From assembly GCF_002554705.1 (NCBI RefSeq), contig NZ_PDEP01000013.1, forward strand, positions 1 to 64,000: 64,000 nt of DNA, written 5' to 3'. The notes under the pieces are model-generated. The model ran no database searches. It saw only the letters and a list, made by a program, of their open reading frames with translations, and was not told where the DNA came from. Each line of letters begins with the position of its first letter. Position 1 is the stretch's first letter. The position numbers were made by a program, and so were the translations under genes. This DNA comes from Longimonas halophila (GTDB taxonomy: Bacteria; Bacteroidota; Rhodothermia; Rhodothermales; Salinibacteraceae). Below are positions 1 through 7,087 of this stretch, piece by piece.

Positions 1-119
1 GGATTGAAGAAAAAACCGGCATTCAGGCCGCCTCGAAGGTCCGGTCGACCCGGGGGCTGATGGTGCATGTGTTCGGACGCTTCGCCGCCGCGATGCTCCT
101 GCTCGCCTTCAACTCCTGA
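1..119 (+). CDS. Transposase C-terminal end (partial)
   Basis: The frame beginning at base 3 is open through the window edge and stops with TGA at 117-119, giving the last 38 codons of a longer protein. The visible residues include SKVRSTRGLMVHVFG followed by a small hydrophobic stretch, which resembles the C-terminus of DDE transposases of the IS4/IS1634 type. That is recognition by style only; the catalytic domain lies outside the window. It sits at the low-coordinate border of the integron-type cassette array, where insertion sequences are common. It could instead be another protein with a similar tail. Confidence 0.45.
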   Translation, partial: IEEKTGIQAASKVRSTRGLMVHVFGRFAAAMLLLAFNS

Positions 120-174
120 TTCGCATTACAATCGCGTGTGTAGTCTCAGAGCGGCCTCAGATCCTGTGCCAATT

Positions 175-292
175 GCCCAAAACACGGAAGCCCTGATGAG
201 AACCGGCCACCGCCGCCATCCAACGCCACCCTTCTTCGGAAAAGTAGACGTGACGCAGCAGGACCCCGTCAGGTGCAAGGAATGGTTATACA
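175..292 (-). other. Degenerate attC-like site at the array end
   Basis: The right end has a clean GTTATAC box (286-292) and the left end a weaker CCAAAAC box (about 177-183). The segments next to the boxes are only partly complementary. It lies where the attC of the toxin-antitoxin cassette should be, just downstream of that cassette on the minus strand. I regard it as a decayed last attC of the array. Confidence 0.35.
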
Positions 293-329
293 GCCATTCA
301 GTGGGGGCTACACATACAGGCCCCCGATC

Positions 330-664
330 TCAACGATTCTCAACGATGGTCTCGCCGCCTTCAATCATCTCCATGGCTGGCAGAAGCGTTTGCCTGAGAA
401 TCGTTCACGCTGGTTGGAGGTATTTCCACATGTCACCCAGATCACTTTCGGAGGTAAACCGTGTCGATCGAGCAGGTTTAAGAAATCACTGTCCTTGCTC
501 ATCACGATAACGTTCGCGTCCCGCACGGCTTGAAATATCTTCTCGTCTTCGGCATCGCGCAAACCAACGGCCTGAACGGATTGGGCGTTGATATCATCGT
601 ACGTGCGGTTGATCCAAGCGGCAAGCGCCGGAGAGAGCTGCGCGTCGATCCAGATCTTGGTCAT
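330..664 (-). pseudogene. DUF5615 PIN-like toxin, frameshifted
   Basis: The protein starts MTKIWIDAQLSP and contains the acidic positions of the DUF5615/PIN-like fold (D7, then SKDSDF near residue 60), a family found as toxin partners of DUF433 proteins. The open frame as it stands runs 664 to 365 (99 aa) and ends in an unrelated tail. One base off, near position 400, the minus strand encodes ILRQTLLPAMEMIEGGETI and stops at 330, which fits the usual C-terminus of the family. A single-base deletion is therefore likely. The ATG overlaps the stop of the antitoxin gene (ATGA), so the two were translationally coupled. This is one cassette of the array. Confidence 0.72.
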
Positions 665-882
665 GCCGCCAACACAGGATGATCAACGCGACGACTCGCG
701 TAGCGAAGCGCGGCTTCGATGTCGTTCTCTTCCAGGTCGGGCAATTCTTCCAGCACCTGCTCGCGCGAAAGACCAGCGGTCAACAAGTCCAACACGTCCA
801 ACACGCGAATACGCATCCCGCGGATGCAGGGCCGTCCACCGCACTGCTTTGGGTTGATCGTGATTCGTTCTTTCCAGTCTAT
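661..882 (-). CDS. DUF433 antitoxin without a normal start codon
   Basis: The minus strand encodes a 73-residue DUF433 protein beginning DWKERITINPKQCGGRPCI and continuing through a helix-turn-helix-like segment (LTAGLSREQVLEELPDL). DUF433 proteins are antitoxins paired with DUF5615 toxins, and the toxin follows with a 4-base overlap. The codon where ATG is expected reads ATA (880-882), and an in-frame TGA lies two codons further upstream. The only in-frame ATG is inside the conserved core. Either translation starts at a non-standard codon or the gene is dead, which would match the frameshift in the toxin. It is the 5' gene of the cassette. Confidence 0.65.
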   Translation of the reverse strand: MDWKERITINPKQCGGRPCIRGMRIRVLDVLDLLTAGLSREQVLEELPDLEENDIEAALRYASRRVDHPVLAA

Positions 883-954
883 GGCTCAAGGCAGGTTGGT
901 AGCTGATCACTCTGGAAAAACTAACGGATCAACCCGAAGAATACTTCCGCAGCT

Positions 955-1074
955 ACATAACGACGAAGCTCAGGCGCGATCCACTTCCAACTTACAAACG
1001 AAGCGCGGGAGACGCTATCCTGTGGAGCGAGCAAGACGGCAAGGTGGCTCGTCGCCTGCAGTCCGGGGTTATGC
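955..1074 (-). other. attC recombination site
   Basis: The left box is ACATAAC (955-961) and the right box GTTATGC (1068-1074). The adjacent arms CGACGAAGCTCAGGCG and CGCCTGCAGTCCGGG are imperfectly complementary over about 20 bp, with extra unpaired bases on one side, as in folded attC sites. Length is 120 bp. It ends the cassette of the lipoprotein at 1091-1564, whose stop lies 17 bp away. Confidence 0.85.
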
Positions 1075-1090
1075 AGAGGCCTTACGCGGG

Positions 1091-1564
1091 TCAGTGCGGC
1101 ACGCGCCCCTTGAATACCACCGCTGCCTCCGTTCTGTCTACTTTGATGACGTGCAGCGGCATCACCGACATCCGGCATGGGCCGAGATCTGGCAATTTTC
1201 CGATTTCTACAATCAGCGCGTCAGACTGAGCGGACACGCCCTTAATCGCTTCGGCAAAGAACGAGCACCCGGCGTAGCCATTGTCGCCCCAGAAGACGGC
1301 AATCAACATGTTCTCGGCGAAGTTGACCTCCGGCGGGGCAATCTGCTCGCCGTCGGCATTGATTTGCGTTACGTGCTCCTCCCAGAATGTTGTCCAAGTC
1401 GCTTCGCCTTTGAAAACGGCGGTCTGGGCGTTCTGAACTTTGAGCGGTTCGGCATCCTCTACGTTTTGAAACACAAGCGGCTCTCCATTTTCGCTCCCGA
1501 ACAGGTCACAGGAGGCAAGGAGCAAAGCGCCAGATAAGAAGAGCAAAGCGATGCTGTTTCTCAT
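1091..1564 (-). CDS. Cassette lipoprotein, PrcB_C-like domain
   Basis: This 157-aa protein has a signal peptide ending in the lipobox LLASC near residue 18, so it should be a lipid-anchored protein. The mature part has the pattern of the PrcB C-terminal domain: TTFWEEH, then PEVNFAENMLIAVFWGDNGYAG, and a final Cys-containing strand with PLHVIKVDR. That assignment rests on pattern similarity and the function is unknown. The chosen ATG (1564) directly precedes the signal peptide; a TTG four codons earlier is also in frame. It is flanked by attC sites at 955-1074 and 1594-1709 and so forms a single-gene cassette. Confidence 0.75.
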   Translation of the reverse strand: MRNSIALLFLSGALLLASCDLFGSENGEPLVFQNVEDAEPLKVQNAQTAVFKGEATWTTFWEEHVTQINADGEQIAPPEVNFAENMLIAVFWGDNGYAGCSFFAEAIKGVSAQSDALIVEIGKLPDLGPCRMSVMPLHVIKVDRTEAAVVFKGRVPH

Positions 1565-1593
1565 GGCGAACCTCAAGCATTATTTCCGCTTCT

Positions 1594-1709
1594 GCATAAC
1601 GTCATAGCTCTGGCGTGAAGGGCACTTCCAATCTACGAAGAAACTTCCGGAGACGCCAACCTCGGAAAACCGGCGTCGGCCCTTCGTCGCCAGCAGCGAT
1701 TTGTTATGT
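1594..1709 (-). other. attC recombination site
   Basis: Boxes are GCATAACG (1594-1601) and GTTATGT (1703-1709). The inner arms TCATAGCTCTGGCG and CGCCAGCAGCGATTT pair imperfectly, and an inner CTTCC...GGAAG stem is visible. It ends the cassette of the membrane protein at 1722-2489. Confidence 0.85.
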
Positions 1710-1721
1710 GCCGTGACAGGG

Positions 1722-2489
1722 TTAGTGCTTCCCATTCAAATTCATGGCGGCATCGTGAAGTTTACCAAGCTGTTTGTTCGTCTCTTTCAGCGTTTTCGAC
1801 ATCTCGTTCAGGAGCGTTGACACGGACTTCGGCTGCATCATTTGATGCTTCATCAGTGTCAGCCCAACCGAGTAGGATTCCCGGTACTTCTTTCCATCGG
1901 CGTCTTTATAGGAAACTGTCGCGATCGTTCGAACCGAAGGCTCCTCCTGATCCAGCCTGTAAACCGTGGTCGTCACCATGCCTCGAACTTCACGACCAGG
2001 AGGCATAAAAGACTGCTGCAGAACATTGCGGTACTCAAATCGTGAATCGCCGATCTTGTCAAGCTCCGGATCAAACTCCACTTCCACATTGAGAGCCGCT
2101 CGAGCGCCACAGTTCTTTACCACAGCATGAATGGACACACCGTCCGTTTCGAAGCTCGCAACAACGTACGGCCGGACGTGCTCAGTTAGGGCGTCAGCCG
2201 CATGACGTAAGGCACTGGCCTGATCACCGAGCAACTCAGCTTGGTACTGCATTTCTTTCTGCTGCTTCGACAACGCTTCGGTGTTGCGTTTCAACTCCTC
2301 CCCCTGCTGAAAATAGGCAATGATAAACCAGACGAAGGCCAGCGGAGCTACCATGCCAGCCACGTAGTCTCCGACGACGCTGAGCTTGACGGGTCCAGAC
2401 TGGATATTGAACCATATCACAGCAGCAAGCCCCAACCACACGGTGGTGAAGATCACACCTGCAGCAAGCCGAACGGAGCTTCGAGTCAT
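1722..2489 (-). CDS. Cassette membrane protein with coiled coil
   Basis: The 255-aa protein begins MTRSSVRLAAG and has two membrane segments in its first 80 residues (GVIFTTVWLGLAAVIWF and VVGDYVAGMVAPLAFVWFII). A charged coiled-coil region rich in Q, E and K follows (about residues 82-125), then a beta-rich soluble domain with PYVVASFETDG near residue 130. This layout is frequent in phage- and integron-associated proteins of unknown function, and I do not recognise a named family. I place the start at 2489 because the in-frame extension upstream runs into the preceding attC site (2520-2634). Confidence 0.75.
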   Translation of the reverse strand: MTRSSVRLAAGVIFTTVWLGLAAVIWFNIQSGPVKLSVVGDYVAGMVAPLAFVWFIIAYFQQGEELKRNTEALSKQQKEMQYQAELLGDQASALRHAADALTEHVRPYVVASFETDGVSIHAVVKNCGARAALNVEVEFDPELDKIGDSRFEYRNVLQQSFMPPGREVRGMVTTTVYRLDQEEPSVRTIATVSYKDADGKKYRESYSVGLTLMKHQMMQPKSVSTLLNEMSKTLKETNKQLGKLHDAAMNLNGKH

Positions 2490-2519
2490 AATCGAATGCT
2501 GGAAGTCAGTACGGAAGGC

Positions 2520-2634
2520 ACATAACGATTGAACTCTGCCGCGAAGGGCAACGAAAAGTTGCGAACACAGCAACTGAAGCGTTTTCGCGGAAATCTGGCC
2601 ACAGCCCTTCGTCGGCAGCAGTGGTGGGTTATGC
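2520..2634 (-). other. attC recombination site
   Basis: Boxes are ACATAAC (2520-2526) and GTTATGC (2628-2634), with arms GATTGAACTCTGCCGCGAAGG and CCTTCGTCGGCAGCAGTGG imperfectly complementary. It ends the cassette of the SnoaL-like protein at 2644-3063. Confidence 0.85.
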
Positions 2635-2643
2635 CTTGTTCTC

Positions 2644-3063
2644 TCAAGTAGGCATGGCCCCGAGCTGCATCATGAGTCCGAAGTTGTCGACGATCCCCTG
2701 CTCCTGCTGAATCTTTCCATCGGCGACCTGATACCTCGTCATGCCTGTCACCTCGACCGACTGACCCGACGCCTCCACCCCAAACATTTCGCCTTCCTGG
2801 AACGTGCCGCGATACCTCCAGTGGACAACGGCCTGGTCGCCATCTGCCACCACCTCATCGATTTCGATGGTGAGGTCGGGAAAGTACCGGTGGGTCTGCG
2901 ACAGCATCTTCTTGAACTCCTCGGGCCCGTGGAAGGGCTCCGGAAAATGCGTGTAGGAAACAGTCAGGTTGTCGGCAGCGAGCTCGTCGACAACATGCAG
3001 ATGACCGGCATTCCACGCCTGGATGAACTGGCGGGCGATGTCTTCCGTCTTCGCGCTACTCAT
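2644..3063 (-). CDS. SnoaL-like/ester cyclase NTF2-fold protein
   Basis: The 139-aa protein has the pattern of SnoaL-type ester cyclases of the NTF2-like superfamily: ARQFIQAWNAGHLHVVDEL at residues 9-27, GPEEFKKMLSQTHRYFPDL mid-protein, and VHWRYRGTFQEG in the central strands. Members bind small hydrophobic molecules, and some act in polyketide cyclisation, but many have no known substrate. Length is full for the family. It lies between attC 2520-2634 and attC 3109-3168 as a single-gene cassette. The ATG is 45 bp from the upstream recombination box. Confidence 0.85.
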   Translation of the reverse strand: MSSAKTEDIARQFIQAWNAGHLHVVDELAADNLTVSYTHFPEPFHGPEEFKKMLSQTHRYFPDLTIEIDEVVADGDQAVVHWRYRGTFQEGEMFGVEASGQSVEVTGMTRYQVADGKIQQEQGIVDNFGLMMQLGAMPT

Positions 3064-3108
3064 GATCTGGTATCTCGTCGATTAGCAGATTGAGAGAAGT
3101 ACGAGAAG

Positions 3109-3168
3109 GCATAACGTTTGTAGCAGGGGCGCGACGTCAGGAGCGTCTCTTGCCTGCACTTGTTATAC
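3109..3168 (-). other. Short (60-bp) attC site
   Basis: Boxes are GCATAAC (3109-3115) and GTTATAC (3162-3168). A central GACGTCAGGAGCGTC hairpin lies between arms GTAGCAGGGG and TTGCCTGCAC. This is the shortest attC in the array. The TAA stop of the RidA gene (3163-3165) lies inside the box. Confidence 0.8.
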
Positions 3169-3549
3169 TTGCCCCAAGACACAATCGATCTCCGTCTCTA
3201 CGAGCCAGTCCGGATTGATGAAGCGACTCACTTCAACAAATGTGCATGCAGGCTTTATTTCAGAAAATTGCTCACCATGTGCTTTGGCTGCTTCCTCCCA
3301 ACGAGATATGTCAGTAAGCATGATACGAGTTCTGATTATATCTGTCGGTTTTCCACCAGCTTCCTCAATAGCCCGAATGGACAATTCAAGGCAATACTTG
3401 GTCTGCCCATAAACATCCCCGACGCAAGTGGTTTCACCATTTTTTATGGGTGCCGTGCCGGAGACTGAAATCATATTCCCAACTCTGCATGCTCTGGAAA
3501 ACCCAATTGGTTCTTCCAGAGGTGAGCCTGAACTTACCAGTTTTCTCAT
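3163..3549 (-). CDS. RidA/YjgF/YER057c family enamine deaminase
   Basis: This 128-aa protein begins MRKLVSSGSPLEEPIGFSRA and follows the RidA fold: ISVSGTAPI, then YGQTKYCLELSIRAIEEAGG, then the conserved arginine in IIRTRIMLTDI and the C-terminal EVSRFINPDWLVETEID. RidA proteins hydrolyse reactive enamine/imine intermediates from PLP enzymes, and the Arg in RTRIMLTD is the usual substrate-binding residue. The start at 3549 is supported by AAGGAGGAGTAC just upstream, the clearest ribosome binding site in the array. Its TAA stop is formed by the attC box. It is a single-gene cassette. Confidence 0.9.
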   Translation of the reverse strand: MRKLVSSGSPLEEPIGFSRACRVGNMISVSGTAPIKNGETTCVGDVYGQTKYCLELSIRAIEEAGGKPTDIIRTRIMLTDISRWEEAAKAHGEQFSEIKPACTFVEVSRFINPDWLVETEIDCVLGQV

Positions 3550-3564
3550 GTACTCCTCCTTGAG

Positions 3565-3687
3565 GTATAACGGACCGAGCTTAGCAGCGCAGGCGTTACC
3601 TGTGAATTGGAGCAAAACGTGACGCGGCAGCACCCACGGCTGGATAGAGCGCCCGAGCCCTGCGTCTGCTACAGCGTATTGTTATGC
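3565..3687 (-). other. attC recombination site
   Basis: Boxes are GTATAAC (3565-3571) and GTTATGC (3681-3687). Arms GAGCTTAGCAGCGCAGG and CCTGCGTCTGCTACAGCG pair imperfectly. It ends the TIR-domain cassette (3702-4457), 14 bp past that gene's stop. Confidence 0.85.
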
Positions 3688-3701
3688 GTACCATAGTCCC
3701 T

Positions 3702-4457
3702 CTAAAACCTGTCCCATCTGCTTCTTCGAGACACAATGTATTTGTCTGGAGCGTCTTTGAAGAGAATTGTGTGCTCCCCTTTGTGCTCTACCACATAATC
3801 CCACCTACTGGCCACTCTCTCAATATATTTACGAGTTGAGCCAGGTGGAAGACCTAACTCCTTATCCACTTCGTCATATGTGATTGCACGAGTATTAAGA
3901 CGAGCGTCTCTGCTTCCCATCCAAGACTGGAGGAGTGCAAGGATATCAGCTTCGCTAAGGTCTTTTGCAGCTGTTTCTTCTACCTCGTCAGGCGTAGGCA
4001 AAACACCGAGACTGTCCAGCACTGAACGGAGCCGATTGCATGCAGGACCAAGAGCAGCCTGAAGGTTTTTGTCCCGCCTGTTTGGGTTATACTGAAGAGG
4101 AGTCAGACCGAGCAAATCCGAAGGGAGTTGCAGGTCCGTATTTCCTTTAGGCATTACGATAAAACTTCTGTCTCGGCCAAGCCGACCGATAAAGACTCCC
4201 AATTCAAACAGGACATTATCGCGTACAGCTTGCTTTTCTTCACCCCTCATTGTCACCACATCATCAGGTGTGAATACGAACACACCAAAGTCAGAGCCTT
4301 CAAGTATTTCGATGATGCTTTCGAGGGTGAACTTGCTTGGCTCGAAGGCACCTTGGCTCCAAACAGTTACCTCGGCATCGTGATCTAAGTTGGTTTGTAT
4401 GGCATATGCCACATCCAACCCTTCAGCTGAGGACCCTACGAAAATTCGCGGTTTCAT
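3702..4457 (-). CDS. TIR-like nucleotide-binding protein with C-terminal winged-helix-like domain
   Basis: The 251-aa protein starts MKPRIFVGSSAEGLDVA, the first strand and loop of the TIR-like domain Pfam calls TIR_2 (predicted nucleotide-binding). It continues with AEVTVWSQGAFEPSKFTLE, DFGVFVFTPDDV and RDNVLFELGVFIGRLGRDR, where the Glu in FELG matches the catalytic glutamate of NAD-cleaving TIR domains. The TIR part covers about residues 1-125. Residues 165-240 look like a winged-helix region ending WDYVVEHKGEHTILFKD. Related TIR domains act as NADase effectors of CBASS, Pycsar and Thoeris; here there is no partner gene in the same cassette. An anti-phage role is an inference. The cassette is bounded by attC 3565-3687 and 4481-4604. 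Confidence 0.85.
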   Translation of the reverse strand: MKPRIFVGSSAEGLDVAYAIQTNLDHDAEVTVWSQGAFEPSKFTLESIIEILEGSDFGVFVFTPDDVVTMRGEEKQAVRDNVLFELGVFIGRLGRDRSFIVMPKGNTDLQLPSDLLGLTPLQYNPNRRDKNLQAALGPACNRLRSVLDSLGVLPTPDEVEETAAKDLSEADILALLQSWMGSRDARLNTRAITYDEVDKELGLPPGSTRKYIERVASRWDYVVEHKGEHTILFKDAPDKYIVSRRSRWDRF

Positions 4458-4480
4458 CTAATTTCTTGGGTTAATTGTAC

Positions 4481-4604
4481 GCATAACGGCAAAGCTCTGT
4501 GGCGAAGGTTGGCAATAACTTATCAATGCGGCACCAGAAACGCCACCCGTTCGGGCCTACCGAAAAGCCCTGTGCCCTTCGTCCGCAGCAGCGAAGGGTT
4601 ATAC
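4481..4604 (-). other. attC recombination site (common subtype)
   Basis: Boxes are GCATAAC (4481-4487) and GTTATAC (4598-4604). The arm GGCAAAGCTCTG then GGCGAAGG pairs with CCTTCGTCCGCAGCAGCG. The same arm sequences recur at 5114-5236 and 7088-7211. Between this site and the next gene (4605-4754) are 150 bp that I cannot assign. Confidence 0.9.
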
Positions 4605-4754
4605 TGGGCATAGCACAGGACCCCACGCGAGAGCGCAGGACGAGACGCCCGTTCGGGACCGGCAGCGTGAACCAGCAGCACCCGGCGAGGCATCGACCGC
4701 AGCAATTGCATGTCAACGGCGTTCACGCATGATGCCCATACGGCCTTCAGACCT

Positions 4755-5054
4755 TCACAACTCCTCGATGGCCACGATCCGTATCGTCGGCCCAATTTCA
4801 GCAACCGTCAGCGCAGGTTCTTCTACAGCCTCCACGCGGACGCGGATACCCTCCCTCTGGTAGCGCTCGTCAAGCTCGACAGGTTCATAACTCTGCCCGT
4901 CTTCTGCTCTGATTACGTAATCGGCTATGGCGTCAGGGAATGCGATGACTTCACCGCTAAAAGTGTAGTCCACTTCCTCTGTGTTCTGATCGCATCCAGC
5001 AAGCATGACCATCAATGCAAGTAACAAAAGACCAAGTAGGTTGATACGATACAT
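4755..5054 (-). CDS. Cassette lipoprotein, small
   Basis: This 99-aa protein begins MYRINLLGLLLLALMVMLAGC, a signal peptide with lipobox LAGC at residues 18-21. The mature part of about 78 residues is acidic and looks like a small beta barrel (VDYTFSGEVIAFPDAI, YVIRAEDGQSYEPVEL, GIRVRVEAVEEP). I do not recognise a named family; OB-fold-like short lipoproteins of this kind are common. The frame is open further upstream but that part is the attC site at 5114-5236, so the start at 5054 is preferred. A 150-bp untranslated tail precedes the next attC. Confidence 0.75.
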   Translation of the reverse strand: MYRINLLGLLLLALMVMLAGCDQNTEEVDYTFSGEVIAFPDAIADYVIRAEDGQSYEPVELDERYQREGIRVRVEAVEEPALTVAEIGPTIRIVAIEEL

Positions 5055-5113
5055 GGCGTTGAAGCAGTTTGCGAAAGGGTTGTGAGCTCGTAGACTGGAG
5101 AGCGCAACAAGTC

Positions 5114-5236
5114 GTATAACGGCAAAGCTCTGTGGCGAAGGCATCAGTAACCTATCAAGCAAGCACCAGAAGCGCCACCCGTTCGGGCACACCGAGAATC
5201 CCTGTGCCCTTCGTCCGCAGCAGCGTAGGGTTATAC
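5114..5236 (-). other. attC recombination site (common subtype)
   Basis: Boxes are GTATAAC (5114-5120) and GTTATAC (5230-5236). The arms are nearly identical to those of the sites at 4481 and 7088. It ends the cassette at 5254-5574. Confidence 0.9.
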
Positions 5237-5253
5237 CGCACCTTGACTGGATG

Positions 5254-5574
5254 CTAACCGCGCTTCGGATAAATATGGTACTCGTATGTCGAAATCCGCT
5301 CTATCACCACCTTGTCGCCATCGCTGATTTTGTGAGCGTCGTAGAAATTTTTCGCCCAGCTACGCTCGCGGAAAATTTTTTTGTCACCAGCAATATCAGA
5401 ACGAACTGGATTCCCAGCACCCCAGAAGATTTTGACTTTCCACTCAGCGGATTTGCCACGATTAGCACCACCAATTGCGTCATTCGGAAAGAAGTTCAGA
5501 ATGCTGCCCACGGAAAAATAATTGTGGGAGATAGCTCCCTCAGTGATCGTGACCACACGATAGTCATAATTCAT
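5254..5574 (-). CDS. Cassette orphan protein, beta-rich
   Basis: This 106-aa protein begins MNYDYRVVTITEGAISHNYF. The final section, WAKNFYDAHKISDGDKVVIE followed by YEYHIYPK, resembles small DNA-binding beta-barrel domains of the EcoRII-N/B3 type, where a GDKV turn follows a helix. This likeness is weak and no function can be given. Start 5574 is the first ATG after the preceding attC box (5602-5608); the longer frame would begin inside that attC. It forms a single-gene cassette. Confidence 0.7.
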   Translation of the reverse strand: MNYDYRVVTITEGAISHNYFSVGSILNFFPNDAIGGANRGKSAEWKVKIFWGAGNPVRSDIAGDKKIFRERSWAKNFYDAHKISDGDKVVIERISTYEYHIYPKRG

Positions 5575-5601
5575 GCTGACGACATCAACTGGTGGAGTGC
5601 A

Positions 5602-5710
5602 GTATAACGATCTGGATGCGAACTGCTTCAACGTACGAACGAGGCGATTGAGGCGCTAGCCATACCAGAGCGAGTGAAACGGCAGGCTCGCCTGCAGCGC
5701 TGTGTTATTC
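5602..5710 (-). other. attC recombination site
   Basis: Boxes are GTATAAC (5602-5608) and GTTATTC (5704-5710). Arms GGATGCGAACTGC and GCCTGCAGCGCTGT pair imperfectly. The TAA stop of the membrane protein gene (5705-5707) is inside the right box. Confidence 0.8.
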
Positions 5711-6118
5711 CACACTTTGGGGCACAGCGTAATTCTGTTGGAGAGCCCACCAACCAGCTGCTCCTCCCGAAATGAAGGAAGTGAGAGCAAAAATAGTTTC
5801 TGCCCACTGAGGCTCAAAGTATTCCGGCTTTATGATAATAGACCCGACATATACACCCTGAAACAAGAGATAAAGTCCGATAATCAAGAAAATGAAGGCG
5901 CGATTGAATCGAGGCAACACCCACAATGCTGGCAGTAGAAATGCCCATGGTTCCGCTGCTCGTGCAAAGCACTCGGCGAAGAAAGCGGTGCCGGGATTAC
6001 TGAAACGAATGAGTCCTTGAACAAGTACTGTGGCTGCTAAACCTACGGGGACGAAGGCAATCCAGCGTACCGGTACTGGCCAAGAGCAATCATTCCAAAC
6101 TCCTCGCCGGTTATTCAT
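5705..6118 (-). CDS. Cassette membrane protein, four TM segments
   Basis: The 137-aa protein begins MNNRRGVWNDCSWPVPVRW and has about four hydrophobic segments (WIAFVPVGLAATVLVQGLI, AEPWAFLLPALWVLPRF, AFIFLIIGLYLLFQGVYVG and a final one near FALTSFISGGAAGWWAL). It is probably an inner-membrane protein of unknown function, like many integron cassette products. I choose the ATG at 6118 because the frame further upstream crosses a recombination box (GCATAAC at 6137-6143). The stop codon is contributed by the attC box. Confidence 0.75.
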   Translation of the reverse strand: MNNRRGVWNDCSWPVPVRWIAFVPVGLAATVLVQGLIRFSNPGTAFFAECFARAAEPWAFLLPALWVLPRFNRAFIFLIIGLYLLFQGVYVGSIIIKPEYFEPQWAETIFALTSFISGGAAGWWALQQNYAVPQSVE

Positions 6119-6136
6119 GACACTGGTGATTGTGTG

Positions 6137-6407
6137 GCATAACAAGTAACATGGAAAAAAGGACACCTGCGGCGCTATTCTGGGAGTAGCCTCTCCGTTG
6201 AATTTGTCCACAATCGTACTCAGACTACAGCATACCTCGGTTTCGATTTACATGAAACTGCTTGCCGACCAAATGAAAGAGGAAAACACAATTCAGCGGC
6301 ACCGGGTTGACCCAAGGTACAAAAGCCAGAAAATCAGTTTCGGAATGGTGCGCCGATGAGAAAAGATCAGCTCCGACTTGATAATATCCTTCTTAAAACG
6401 GCTATAC
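6137..6407 (-). other. Atypical cassette junction, attC not resolved
   Basis: A GCATAAC box at 6137-6143 marks the start of the membrane-protein cassette, and a one-mismatch box GCTATAC lies at 6401-6407 next to the stop of the gene at 6414. The 271 bp between them are too long for the other attC sites here, and I could not pair the arms convincingly. The stretch may contain a decayed attC plus a cassette remnant. Confidence 0.4.
6225..6392 (-). pseudogene. Possible 5'-truncated cassette ORF
   Basis: The minus strand is open for 55 codons here, reading VGADLFSSAHHSETDF, then FVPWVNPVPLNCVFLFHLVG and VNRNRGML before TAG at 6225-6227. It has no ATG, GTG or TTG after the preceding in-frame TAA. 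The hydrophobic and aromatic content looks coding. It may be the end of a membrane protein whose front was lost in cassette recombination, but an accidental open frame cannot be excluded. Confidence 0.25.
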
Positions 6408-6413
6408 TGCATC

Positions 6414-7058
6414 TTATCGGATAGCAGCTTCAGCAAAGGATCTGTTTGGAACCTCTCGAAGCGCTTGTATCGACGAGTAATCTACTCTTTCCTCAAAGTA
6501 CATTTCAGACATTCGTTCCAGCGACTTCTGTAAACGATCAATCTGCATTTCGTCCAACTTCGGCAACGTCTCCTGAACGAGCGCAAGCCACGAGTGAAGA
6601 AATTGGTACTCGAACCACCTGTAGGGAAGCGAAGTGTTGACAAAACGCTCCATAGGATTCATAAAGTAGAGCGTAGCAACAATCGTTTTGTCTTCGGAAC
6701 CTGCTTCTCCTTTTGTGCAGCCAATTGGTTGACTACAAACTGCCATGACATCGGTTTGATGATTTAGTTCGATGCGAGAGAGCTTCCGGATAGATTCCAG
6801 CAGTTGCCTTTGCACGTGCGTTTGGTTTACGTCGTTAGGATCGATTATGTGCAGCATCTTCGCTGCAAAGCAAAGAATCATTCGGACGTGCTCAACGGAC
6901 TTCATACCTGGATGCTTTTGCTCAAATGTGACCTTGTATCGTAATCCATCCGGCGAGCTAATTGTCGCTTCGAGCAACGGCATCTTGTCGGATCTCCGGT
7001 AGAAGTACCATGCAACGAGAGCACCAACAATTAGGAGAATCCAAATCCACCAACTCAT
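6414..7058 (-). CDS. Cassette membrane-anchored orphan protein
   Basis: This 214-aa protein begins MSWWIWILLIVGALVAWYF, one N-terminal membrane anchor followed by RRSD, so the rest is probably cytoplasmic. The soluble part is mixed alpha/beta with CFAAKMLHIIDPNDVNQTH mid-protein and helical, charged C-terminal stretches (LDEMQIDRLQKSLERMSEMY). I recognise no family. The frame extends upstream into the attC at 7088-7211, so the ATG at 7058 is preferred. It is a single-gene cassette whose downstream attC is unclear. Confidence 0.72.
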   Translation of the reverse strand: MSWWIWILLIVGALVAWYFYRRSDKMPLLEATISSPDGLRYKVTFEQKHPGMKSVEHVRMILCFAAKMLHIIDPNDVNQTHVQRQLLESIRKLSRIELNHQTDVMAVCSQPIGCTKGEAGSEDKTIVATLYFMNPMERFVNTSLPYRWFEYQFLHSWLALVQETLPKLDEMQIDRLQKSLERMSEMYFEERVDYSSIQALREVPNRSFAEAAIR

Positions 7059-7087
7059 AGCTCTGATTTTCGTGTGAGGCTGATGCG

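Noticed and set aside
683..910. An open frame over the DUF433 antitoxin region in another frame
   Set aside because: The DUF433 frame encodes a recognisable protein; this overlapping frame gives an Arg-rich product typical of an out-of-frame reading.
4471..4804. Several open frames across the attC site at 4481-4604
   Set aside because: Their codons come from the attC arms, which recur at other sites with the same spurious frames (GWRFWC and similar).
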